Of a stretch of DNA of 7,072 nucleotides, positions 1 through 6,299 are shown piece by piece. The stretch lies in the NCBI GenBank assembly GCA_905209435.1, contig CAJLTE010000130.1, positions 1 to 7,072 on the forward strand, given 5' to 3'. Within the stretch, counting starts at the first letter, position 1. Each line of letters starts with the position of its first letter. Below the pieces are notes generated by a model. That model did not search any database. It was not told the DNA's origin and saw nothing but the letters and a program-made list of their open reading frames with translations. The DNA is from an uncultured Blautia sp. (GTDB taxonomy: Bacteria > Bacillota_A > Clostridia > Lachnospirales > Lachnospiraceae). The position numbers and the translations under genes were made by a program.

Positions 1-1
1 A

Positions 2-982
2 GACTTTGAGACTGTTAAATTTTTCACTGGAAAATTCTTCCAAAAATACAATTTTTCACCCATTTTTTATGACATTGAGACCACCGGATTATCCAGAAAA
101 TCCACGTTTTTGTACCTTATTGGAGCTGTTGGAATTGAAGATGAAACTTGGTATTTTTACCAATGGATGGCCGAAAATGCTACGGAAGAGGAGACAATTC
201 TGAGAATTTTTTCACAATTTCTCGAACAGTATGATTTACTAATTTCTTATAACGGAGAACGGTTCGATCAGCCATATCTGGAAGCCAGATACGAAAAATA
301 CGGCCTGCAGTCTCCTTTCGAGGAGAAAATCTCGTTAGATCTATATCTGACATTAAAGCCACTAAAAACGCTTCTGAAGCTGCCAGCCATGAAACAGCCA
401 TGCCTTGAAGAATTTCTGGGAATCAAAAACAGAATTTATGACAACGGAAAAGAATGCATTCAACTTTATAAAGATTTCCTGAAGAAACGAAATGCCGTTA
501 TGGCCGATGAGATTCTCGGACACAATCTCGAAGACGTGCTGGGACTTGGCAGGATTTTTGAGATGCTGAATTACCTGTGTATTTATGATTCAGAATATGA
601 AATTACATATGCAGAATATGACGGCGAAAACCTGATACTGGAACTAAAGCTCCCATATAAATTACCGCAGAAATTTTCCAATGGAAACGAACAATTTTAT
701 CTCACCGGAGAAGAAGAAATAATAAAATTTATTATAAAAACAACAAACGGAAAACTGAAGCAATATTATTCCGATCACAAAAATTACTATTATCTGCCGG
801 AAGAAGATACTGCTATCCCAAAGGCACTTGGTTCAGGAATTGACAAAAAGCATCGGAAAGCAGCTACCAAAAATACCTGTTATACATGGTTTGCATGCTC
901 GGATGCGTTTCTCAATAATCCACAACAGCAAAAACAGTATCTAAAACATGCATTGCCATATTTACTAAAAACGTTAAATTAA
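2..982 (+). CDS. Ribonuclease H-like (DEDD) exonuclease, YprB/MrfB family, 5'-partial
   Basis: The frame is open from the left edge of the window, so the true start lies upstream; 326 residues are visible. A TTG at 110 could be mistaken for the start, but it falls after the first catalytic motif and cannot be right. Seen: motif I DIETTG at visible residues 24-29 (D24, E26 as metal ligands); motif II YNGERFDQP with N84 and D89; an LDLYLTLKPL segment near 112-121; motif III HNLEDVLGL with H174 and D178, an H/YxxxD arrangement. All four DEDD acids are present, so the enzyme should be active. Family knowledge: Bacillus YprB (MrfB) is a metal-dependent exonuclease that works with the helicase YprA (MrfA) in UvrABC-independent repair of mitomycin damage. 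The C-terminal 130 residues (YYYLPEEDTAIPKA, then DKKHRKAA and CY) form a tail I have the impression of in clostridial relatives and do not resemble the Bacillus TPR tail. No helicase is visible here. It converges with the large surface-protein gene and ends at TAA 980-982. Confidence 0.85.
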   Translation, partial: DFETVKFFTGKFFQKYNFSPIFYDIETTGLSRKSTFLYLIGAVGIEDETWYFYQWMAENATEEETILRIFSQFLEQYDLLISYNGERFDQPYLEARYEKYGLQSPFEEKISLDLYLTLKPLKTLLKLPAMKQPCLEEFLGIKNRIYDNGKECIQLYKDFLKKRNAVMADEILGHNLEDVLGLGRIFEMLNYLCIYDSEYEITYAEYDGENLILELKLPYKLPQKFSNGNEQFYLTGEEEIIKFIIKTTNGKLKQYYSDHKNYYYLPEEDTAIPKALGSGIDKKHRKAATKNTCYTWFACSDAFLNNPQQQKQYLKHALPYLLKTLN

Positions 983-1022
983 GCTTTCTGTAAATCTCCA
1001 AACACAGATTCTACAAAAACAA

Positions 1023-1077
1023 AAAATGATGAAAACTCCTGCATATTTTATATCCTGCACCGAGTTTTCATCATTTT
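1023..1077. terminator. Bidirectional intrinsic terminator between convergent genes
   Basis: A perfect 16-bp inverted repeat, AAAATGATGAAAACTC at 1023-1038 and its exact complement at 1062-1077, encloses a 23-base loop that may fold further. On the plus strand it is followed by a T-rich stretch (1074-1089). On the minus strand the stem ends in T-run sequence complementary to the A-rich 1014-1026. It lies 40 bases after the exonuclease stop and about 95 bases after the stop of the opposing surface-protein gene, as expected for a shared terminator. The rest of 983-1172 contains no gene that I can support. Confidence 0.85.
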
Positions 1078-1172
1078 ATTGTTTTTCTTAAATAATAGCA
1101 GTTACCGAATCATTTTTCTCTTTTATTTAGAGATTCCGCTTCATATCAACTACTATCATCAGACAGTACTGA

Positions 1173-4100
1173 TTATTTTACTGTTACTTTACACTTTACT
1201 GTAAATTTACCTGCTTTCACAGTGATTACTGCTGTTCCTTTTTTCACTGCTGTAATCTTACCTTTTGCGTCTACAGAAGCAACTTTTGTATTGCTTGATG
1301 TATAAGTGATCTTTGCAATACTGCCGGCTGGATACAACTGCGGTTTTAATGTATAGGTTTTGCCTTTTACAATAGTTTTCTTTGTCGGAACATTTTTAAT
1401 AGCTTTTAATGCAGGTGCCGGTTTAACAGTTACTTTTACATATGCTTTCTGTTTGCCCGACTGTACTCTAACAGTTACTTTTCCTGCCCTTTTTGCTTTA
1501 ATAACACCAGTTGCACTTACTGTGGCAATCTTGGTGTTGCTGCTCTTATAAGTTACTTTTTGTTGAGAATTGGAAGGCGTTACAACTGGTTTCAGTGCAT
1601 ACTTCTTGCCGGCAGTAAGATTAAGCGTCTTCGGTACTTTAGTAATTTTTTTGGTTCTTATAAATTTTACAGTAACTGCCACTTTTGCCGTCTTTTTACT
1701 TGCCAGAGTTACCTTAATAACTGCTGTACCTTCTTTTTTGGTTGCAGTGATCTTTCCGTTTTTATCAACTGTAGCAACACTTGTATCGCTGGATTTCCAG
1801 CTTTTTACAGAGTCTCCGTTAGCAAGCCCTGTTACTTTTACTGTCTTGGACTGTTTAGTTTTAAGTGTAAGTTTGGATACGCTGAGTTTAACAGTTGGCT
1901 CCAGTTTTTCTCCTGTATATCTATAATTCTTTTCGCCGCACCACTTACATGTCTGTTCCTGTTTTTCCTTTTCAAAAACAGTAGCGTCACTTACCTTTTT
2001 CCAGGCTGTATAGCTATGTTCATGTGCTTTTACAGAAATCTGCGCATTTACAGGAATATAATAATCATAAGGTGCTTTTGTGATAACTACTGTATAATTT
2101 CCTGCAGTTACTACCTTAAATGAAACATTTCCCTCTTCATCTGTTATGCCTGTTGCTGCTACATTTCCCTGACTGTCGCGAAGCTCTACTGTAACATCTT
2201 TCTGTGCAGCGGCAGCTTCTCCCCATGCTACTTTACTTCCTTTTACGTTCAAATCAAATGCTTTGTCTGCCATAATATCTGTGCTAACAGCATCAAAATA
2301 CAAATATCTGTCGCCATAACCAGGATCATTGTAGACAAACACATTTAATACATCACCGTTCTTAAGAACTGTGTTATTGCATAAGCTTCCCATACCGGAT
2401 GCATCAACAGGTGTAGTATTATTTACCAGAAATCCAATATTTCCGCCGTCTGCACCAAACATTTTGGTGACCCATCCGCTTTCGTTTATTTTTAAATATT
2501 TTTCAGGATCTGCTTTAAATTCATCTCCATACATAGCCGCATGAATATCAGCAAATGCATCCAGAGCAGTTACCTCATTCTGATATGCTTCCGGTTTAGC
2601 ATATCCATAAATCGCCGCATCCGTAGATTTTACTGTAATCTTCTGAACTTCCCCTGCTGTATTCGCTGTTGTATTTACGATCGCAGTTACATCTGCGGTC
2701 TGTGAAATACGGGAATCCCTGCAGTCCTTCATTGCTTTAACAAGAGCTGCAATCGCCGCTGTCTGCTGCGCTTCTTCTGCTTCTGTATCATCCAGAACTG
2801 CCTGTGCTGCTGTAATAGCATCTGCAAGTTTTTTCTTTGTTCCTTCCGGATACTGGCCTGCATCTGTTCCTTCTGTAATTGTTTCAAGAAGAGCATTTGC
2901 TTCCTCAATCTTTGATTTCAGTGCTTCAGACTCTGCCTTGGTACCTTTTACAGTTACTGTAACAGAAACTTCCTGTTTGTAAAGTTTCTGAAGTTTCTCA
3001 TTGTCTGGATGGTCTTTTGCAAACTGGCCGTATTTCTCGCTGGAAAGAAGAGAACTGATCGTAACCTGTGTATTACTTTCCGGTCTTGTTACAACAAGAT
3101 TTTCATGTTTGATCACACTGATATCAGAAGATTTAAAGTGATTATATCCCTGGCCTTCCATAACCCACGGATCATCAAAGTAATCATCTGGTCCGATACC
3201 TGCACCTGTTTTATCATCTGCATTGTGAACCCATACTGCATTTCCATCACTATCCAGATACATTTCCTGGAAAGTCTGAAGGTTTTGTGTGATATTATCC
3301 GCATCTGTATTGTCACCTTTGATACCGTCAAAATAATGGGCTTTTGCGTAGTCCATCATTGCGAGTTCTTTATCCAGTGCCTCATTGATTCCCTTTGTGG
3401 CAACTGTGATCGGAATCTCTTTAACAGCTGTAACACCTTCTCTTGTGAAAGTCACAATAAGATTTGCTGTGGTATCTTTCTCATATTTAAACATATCAAC
3501 TGCTACTCTGTAGCCGTTGACTTTCAGGAGTTCAGGATCACTTGATGTAACTGTAATTTCTTTATTGGCAAATACATAATCCCCATTTTCATCCTTGATC
3601 CTTGTATAACGCGGAAGCTGAATGTCACCGGTACAGTTAGCTGTATCCAGCTGTTCCTTGGAATTAAAATCCTGCAGACTTTCTGCTGTATAATATTTGT
3701 CCAGAAGTGCTTTCAGTTCTTCTGCTGTAGGAACCTGATTTCCGGTTCCTTTTACAGTTACTTTGAAAGTTTTTGTAATTGTTCCAAAACTGTCAACTTT
3801 CTCAAAATAGTCATTGATAACATTACTGTTTGCCTTAAATGTAGCTGTCAGCGTTACTTCTGTGTCTTCTGTCTTTGGCTGAATCTTTCCGGTTCTCGGA
3901 TAGATCATGGAATCAATAGATGGTGCCTGAATGGAAATAACATCCGGTTCTGAAGATTCCCATGTAATCTCTGACCATACAGAACGTGCGTTGGAGCCCA
4001 TGCATCCCGGAAGTGTCAGGTCAGAATCTACCTCTTCCTGAGACTCGTTGTTTCCTTTAATGCTGTCCCATGTAAGACTGTCCGCCTCAATCTGCATTTT

Positions 4101-5627
4101 TCCTTTGAAATATTCTCTATCCCATCCAACAGTTACAGTACGGTCAGATACTGCGGATGCGCTGTTGCAGGTAAATTTGAACGTACAGCTTATATTCTTT
4201 GAATATACGCCCATGCCGCCCAGTCCATCTGTCACATAATGGATCGTTCCGTCTGTTCCGATGTATGTAGAATCCTCTGTTGATTCCAGAGAAACTTTTA
4301 CTTTTGATACATCCACGTCCAGCGTATAGTTCTGAATTCTTGCCAGTACTGTATCTGCAATATTGGAGTCTGTTCCATATATTGGGCGGAGACTTCCAAA
4401 TTCTGCATCAAAAGCTTTCTTTACTGCATCTACAGCAGCCTGATCGGCCGGGTCAATATTGGACTCAAGCACAACCGGGAATGTATAATCTCCATCTTCA
4501 TCCGGCACAGTAAAGCTTCCGGATGCATCTTTATATCCGTCTTTTGTAATAGTATATTTGTATTCTTTGCCGACCTGAAGTTTATAGCTGCCATCTTCCT
4601 GCGGTTTCAGAGTTGTATACCAGCCCTCTTTCAATGTAATATCCGCATCTGTGATCACAGTACCGTCATTTCCGGTTACAGCAAATGTAGTGTTTCTGTA
4701 AATGATCGGAGAAAGTTTTACTTCCATATCCCCCTGAACAGTCGGGGTAAATGTCTGTGTATATTTGTCATACCCTTCTGCTGTTACTGTGAGAGTATAT
4801 TCTTCTCCTTCTGTGAGAATATAGCTTCCATCTGATTCCGGTTTCAGCGAATTCCAGTTCTTCTGGATTTCTACAGAAGCACTCTCAACTGCAGCACCGG
4901 TCTTTGCATCGACAGGTTTCACATTTACTGTATATTTTTTCTTTTCCGGAGCCAGAATAATAGTAAAATCCTGTGTGGCAAGAGCAGTCGCTGTGCCGTC
5001 ATTAATTGCACTGTCATCTGTATTTTTCTCAAAAAGCTTCAAAGTTGCAGTAAAACTGTAAGGTCCTTCTTCAGCAGACGGACGTGTAATTCCACGGCTG
5101 CCACTTGTTGCCGGATCCTTATATCCAACATATGGATTATCCTTTGAAATATACCATCCCGTCTTATAAGCTGTGTTAACATATTTCAGTCTCATACTGC
5201 TGATAGCAGAACCGCTTGTCGGAATCGTAAGTCCTACATTATAAGTAAGTCCGTCTTCACTCTTTGTAACACCAGTTCCTCCGTTTAATATAATTTTATT
5301 AGTTCCATCAATAAAATTAGCTTTCAGATATTCCTGAGCTGCCGCCTCTGCAGCCCCATCTTCCGTTGATCCGTCACTGTTTTCATCTGCAGATACTGAT
5401 GGCTGATCATCTCCGACACTGTTCTGCACTGTTACATCTGTTCCTGCAGAGAACTCATCTCCCGTACTATTTCCACTTGCTTCTTCACCGTCAGAAAATT
5501 CAGCAACAACCGCTTCACCCGGTAACTCATCTGCAAATGTGACAGCAGGTGCTCCTACTGTGGTAAATGTCACAATTGCCGCCATTATAACTGCCTGTAT
5601 TTTTTTGCGCAGTTCCTTTTTTAGCAT
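1173..5627 (-). CDS. Secreted multidomain Ig-repeat protein with DUF4430 (transcobalamin-like) domain, cobalamin-riboswitch controlled
   Basis: 1484 residues. The ATG at 5627 is chosen because GAGAGG (5635-5640) sits 7 bases upstream and a classical signal peptide follows: LKKELRKK, a hydrophobic core at 11-26, and cleavage after APA28 or TFA32. Domains in order: acidic Ser/Asp/Glu-rich linker 33-98; unrecognised N-terminal domain about 99-228; two PEGA/carboxypeptidase-regulatory-like repeats 231-306 and 307-389; atrophied Ig-like domains about 500-627 and 640-745; unrecognised module 746-895; FIVAR-like helices 897-975; DUF4430-like domain about 985-1113; SpaA-like beta domain 1114-1200; HEH plus CKWC motif 1202-1230; three BIG2 domains 1246-1484. 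No LPxTG, C-terminal membrane helix or S-layer homology domain is visible, so retention must rely on the Lys-rich BIG2 tail or on another wall-binding part. The leader is a cobalamin riboswitch with an attenuator, so expression should rise when B12 is scarce. DUF4430 resembles the C-terminal domain of transcobalamin (family knowledge). Inferred role: extracellular corrinoid capture. An adhesin or another ligand-binding protein remains possible. Confidence 0.88.
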   Translation of the reverse strand: MLKKELRKKIQAVIMAAIVTFTTVGAPAVTFADELPGEAVVAEFSDGEEASGNSTGDEFSAGTDVTVQNSVGDDQPSVSADENSDGSTEDGAAEAAAQEYLKANFIDGTNKIILNGGTGVTKSEDGLTYNVGLTIPTSGSAISSMRLKYVNTAYKTGWYISKDNPYVGYKDPATSGSRGITRPSAEEGPYSFTATLKLFEKNTDDSAINDGTATALATQDFTIILAPEKKKYTVNVKPVDAKTGAAVESASVEIQKNWNSLKPESDGSYILTEGEEYTLTVTAEGYDKYTQTFTPTVQGDMEVKLSPIIYRNTTFAVTGNDGTVITDADITLKEGWYTTLKPQEDGSYKLQVGKEYKYTITKDGYKDASGSFTVPDEDGDYTFPVVLESNIDPADQAAVDAVKKAFDAEFGSLRPIYGTDSNIADTVLARIQNYTLDVDVSKVKVSLESTEDSTYIGTDGTIHYVTDGLGGMGVYSKNISCTFKFTCNSASAVSDRTVTVGWDREYFKGKMQIEADSLTWDSIKGNNESQEEVDSDLTLPGCMGSNARSVWSEITWESSEPDVISIQAPSIDSMIYPRTGKIQPKTEDTEVTLTATFKANSNVINDYFEKVDSFGTITKTFKVTVKGTGNQVPTAEELKALLDKYYTAESLQDFNSKEQLDTANCTGDIQLPRYTRIKDENGDYVFANKEITVTSSDPELLKVNGYRVAVDMFKYEKDTTANLIVTFTREGVTAVKEIPITVATKGINEALDKELAMMDYAKAHYFDGIKGDNTDADNITQNLQTFQEMYLDSDGNAVWVHNADDKTGAGIGPDDYFDDPWVMEGQGYNHFKSSDISVIKHENLVVTRPESNTQVTISSLLSSEKYGQFAKDHPDNEKLQKLYKQEVSVTVTVKGTKAESEALKSKIEEANALLETITEGTDAGQYPEGTKKKLADAITAAQAVLDDTEAEEAQQTAAIAALVKAMKDCRDSRISQTADVTAIVNTTANTAGEVQKITVKSTDAAIYGYAKPEAYQNEVTALDAFADIHAAMYGDEFKADPEKYLKINESGWVTKMFGADGGNIGFLVNNTTPVDASGMGSLCNNTVLKNGDVLNVFVYNDPGYGDRYLYFDAVSTDIMADKAFDLNVKGSKVAWGEAAAAQKDVTVELRDSQGNVAATGITDEEGNVSFKVVTAGNYTVVITKAPYDYYIPVNAQISVKAHEHSYTAWKKVSDATVFEKEKQEQTCKWCGEKNYRYTGEKLEPTVKLSVSKLTLKTKQSKTVKVTGLANGDSVKSWKSSDTSVATVDKNGKITATKKEGTAVIKVTLASKKTAKVAVTVKFIRTKKITKVPKTLNLTAGKKYALKPVVTPSNSQQKVTYKSSNTKIATVSATGVIKAKRAGKVTVRVQSGKQKAYVKVTVKPAPALKAIKNVPTKKTIVKGKTYTLKPQLYPAGSIAKITYTSSNTKVASVDAKGKITAVKKGTAVITVKAGKFTVKCKVTVK
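1176..1892 (-). repeat. Three tandem BIG2 (bacterial Ig-like group 2) repeats
   Basis: Residues 1246-1322, 1323-1402 and 1403-1484 are successive copies of about 75-82 residues. Each has the BIG2 hallmark: W/Y-K/T-SS-D/N-T-S/K-V/I-A-T/S-V, then a G-x-I-x-A turn and a G-x-V/A-x-V-x-V end. The copies carry WKSSDTSVATVD, YKSSNTKIATVS and YTSSNTKVASVD. They are rich in lysine and end the protein at VTVK with no sorting signal. BIG2 repeats act as cell-surface spacers or binding modules. Confidence 0.88.
1935..2027 (-). other. HxH...CxxC zinc-knuckle-like motif in the surface protein
   Basis: Residues 1201-1231 contain HEH (H1202, H1204), W1209, a DAT motif and CKWCG (C1227, C1230). This pattern, a His-rich start then ATxxxxGxxxxxCxxCG, recurs as a short linker before the Ig-like tails of many Lachnospiraceae secreted proteins, as far as I recall. 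The four potential ligands could bind a metal, or the two cysteines could form a disulphide outside the cell. Function unknown. Confidence 0.5.
2289..2675 (-). other. DUF4430 (transcobalamin C-terminal-like) domain within the surface protein
   Basis: Residues 985-1113. The visible pattern is a helix-forming start (VTALDAFADIHAAMYGDEF), then a GWVTKMFG segment at 1051-1058, a beta strand GFLVNN at 1065-1070, and LKNGDVLNVFVYND at 1088-1101. This order (helix, Gly/Trp turn, 'xxVN' strand, then an L-K-D/N-G-D turn before a final strand) is what I know from DUF4430, the domain that forms the C-terminal lid over cobalamin in transcobalamin and intrinsic factor. The usual aromatic before the 'VN' strand is F1066. 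The assignment is from pattern memory, without a profile search. Confidence 0.65.
2703..2939 (-). other. FIVAR-like helical module within the surface protein
   Basis: Residues 897-975 are predicted to be all helical: an opening heptad-like stretch (LKSKIEEANALLETI), a GQYPEGTKKKLADAI turn-helix, and a closing helix with AIAALVKAMKDC. The L..kI..A, GqYp, l..AI..A and L..Al spacing is that of FIVAR modules, which are spacer or sugar-binding units in Gram-positive surface proteins. It sits immediately before the DUF4430 domain and may act as a stalk for it. Confidence 0.7.
4461..4937 (-). repeat. Two tandem PEGA/carboxypeptidase-regulatory-like beta repeats
   Basis: Residues 231-306 and 307-389 share the order T/S-V/I-E/T-I/L-x-x-x-W, then LKP, DGSY-x-L, G-x-EY-x-x-T-x-T, and GY. 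Copy one has NSLKPESDGSYILTEGEEY; copy two has TTLKPQEDGSYKLQVGKEY. They are diverged duplicates of a transthyretin-like beta sandwich, typical stalk material in Gram-positive surface proteins. Confidence 0.7.
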
Positions 5628-5634
5628 CTTTTTA

Positions 5635-5640
5635 CCTCTC
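5635..5640 (-). promoter_or_regulatory. Ribosome binding site deciding the surface-protein start
   Basis: GAGAGG lies 7 bases before the ATG at 5627, the ideal spacing, and the signal peptide begins directly at that ATG. The open frame extends upstream to beyond 5800, but that extension is Arg/Lys/Cys-rich, lies inside the leader and does not look like a protein domain. Confidence 0.75.
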
Positions 5641-5835
5641 TTTCCTTTTTCCTGTGCAAAGATATGCATCAGTTTTTCTATGATCTGCACGTCTTTTATG
5701 CAATGTGGTCGTCTCTTACAGACTTTTATGTAATATACCACTTTCCTCCTTTCTTTTACCCGGATATTCTGTTTAATACAGTGCGATTTCCGCGGAACAT
5801 TTTTATTCCACAAAACATTATCAAAAATTTTCTGT

Positions 5836-5870
5836 AAAATAAAAAAAGACGCGCCTTTTACGACACGACT
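5836..5870 (-). terminator. Riboswitch attenuator terminator
   Basis: On the minus strand AGTCGTGTC (5862-5870) pairs with GGCGCGTCT (5847-5855) around the loop GTAAAA. The 9-position stem has one T-T mismatch and two G-U pairs, and it runs straight into TTTTTTT (5841-5847) and a further TTTT. It lies between the cobalamin aptamer and the coding region, so forming it would stop transcription before the gene. Confidence 0.75.
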
Positions 5871-5890
5871 CCATCACAAAATACCGTGCC
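5862..5890 (-). promoter_or_regulatory. Candidate antiterminator of the cobalamin riboswitch
   Basis: Minus-strand GGCACG (5885-5890) can pair with CGTGTC (5862-5867), five Watson-Crick pairs and one G-U. The second strand is also the 5' arm of the terminator stem, so the two structures exclude each other. GGCACG directly follows the hairpin at 5891-5907, so ligand-dependent docking of that hairpin could control access to it. This mechanism is inferred from base pairing only. Confidence 0.5.
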
Positions 5891-6040
5891 ACCCTGAAAC
5901 CGAGGGTTTCTGCACTCAGCTATAAAGATAGACCTGACTAGAGCTTTCACTCATCACAGTAGCGTTCCTGTGCGGGATTCTCACCCGACTTCCTATGCAG
6001 ACATCTTCTGTCTTACATAAAATCCCTATAGCATCGTCTT
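5891..6040 (-). ncRNA. Cobalamin riboswitch aptamer (compact form)
   Basis: Read on the minus strand, the core matches the cobalamin consensus in order: GGAA (5990-5993), a GGG-TGAGAAT-CCC stem-loop (5974-5986), GCACAGG, CGCTACTGTGA (5954-5964), and a B12-box-like AGTCAGGTCTATCT (5926-5939). A closing helix GCTATA (6027-6032) with TATAGC (5919-5924) encloses it, and an internal hairpin pairs AGACA (5999-6003) with TGTCT (6009-6013). The arm between ACTGTGA and AGTCAGG is only about 14 bases, so the peripheral P8-P12 type extension is missing and the P1-to-P1 span is about 114 bases. A following hairpin (ACCCT/AGGGT, 5891-5907) is in the position of the P13 kissing-loop arm. The short form suggests a Cbl-II-like class, but the ligand form cannot be settled by eye. 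Confidence 0.9.
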
Positions 6041-6046
6041 CATACT

Positions 6047-6075
6047 ATATTACCTCTAATATATGTTTTTTTCAA
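6047..6075 (-). promoter_or_regulatory. Sigma-A-type promoter for the riboswitch leader
   Basis: Minus strand TTGAAA (6070-6075, 5 of 6 to TTGACA) and TAATAT (6047-6052, 4 of 6 to TATAAT) are separated by exactly 17 bases. The predicted transcript start, around 6040, falls just before the first strand of the aptamer closing helix, as expected for a leader riboswitch. Other AT-rich hexamers nearby make the exact -10 uncertain. Confidence 0.6.
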
Positions 6076-6113
6076 TATATTCCTTATAAAGATATACTTT
6101 TTTCTGTATTTTA

Positions 6114-6239
6114 GTTACTGTTCGCTCCGTTCTCAGTAACAATACAGCGGCACAATTTTTCTCCGACGCAGTGCAATCCTGCCCGAAGGGATTTTTATAT
6201 CATAGAAAAATTACGGAGTAATTTCCTATGGTATAAAAA
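6114..6239. repeat. Multi-hairpin intergenic element, candidate dispersed palindromic repeat
   Basis: Three inverted repeats stand in a row. GTTACTG (6114-6120) pairs with CAGTAAC (6134-6140). AATCC (6175-6179) pairs with GGATT (6189-6193). A long stem has arms at 6192-6205 and 6226-6239 (CATAG/CTATG core) and an inner ATTAC/GTAAT hairpin at 6210-6222. No open frame or known RNA is recognisable. The GC-rich loop TTCGCTCCGTTCT inside AT-rich DNA looks like a mobile or dispersed intergenic repeat, but copy number cannot be judged from one copy. Confidence 0.45.
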
Positions 6240-6276
6240 ATACCGCCTCTGCCGGAATCTCCGGCAAAGACGGTAT
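6235..6276 (-). terminator. Intrinsic terminator of the S1-type gene
   Basis: On the minus strand ATACCG...CGGTAT encloses TGCCGGA-GAT-TCCGGCA, a GC-rich stem of about 17 bp with two internal mismatches, followed by TTTTTT (6235-6240). It begins about 24 bases after the stop at 6300 and isolates the S1 gene from the riboswitch unit downstream in the same direction. Its T-run is also one arm of the next hairpin (6192-6239). Confidence 0.92.
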
Positions 6277-6299
6277 CAATACTTTCTGACTATATAAAA

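Noticed and set aside
1560..2123. 187-codon plus-strand open frame rich in Cys, Phe and Tyr.
   Set aside because: It is the antisense of the BIG2 and beta-domain coding region. It has skewed composition, no ribosome site and no recognisable domain.
3009..3545. 178-codon plus-strand open frame.
   Set aside because: Antisense shadow of the surface-protein gene; Cys/Ile/Phe-rich composition typical of a reverse-complement frame.
5628..5813. Upstream extension of the surface-protein frame (first 62 codons from 5813).
   Set aside because: It begins at a TTG without a ribosome site, inside the riboswitch leader, and would place a basic non-domain stretch before a good signal peptide. The ATG at 5627 has a proper Shine-Dalgarno.
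5790..5815. Possible second promoter downstream of the attenuator (GATAAT-like hexamer on the minus strand).
   Set aside because: No acceptable -35 element at 16-18 bases; the AT-rich context makes such hexamers common by chance.
5885..5900. AGGGTGGCACGG on the minus strand resembles the T-box antiterminator consensus AGGGTGGNACCGCG.
   Set aside because: There is no stem I, specifier loop or complementary downstream strand, and the gene is not an aminoacyl-tRNA or amino-acid gene. The upstream sequence fits the cobalamin aptamer much better.
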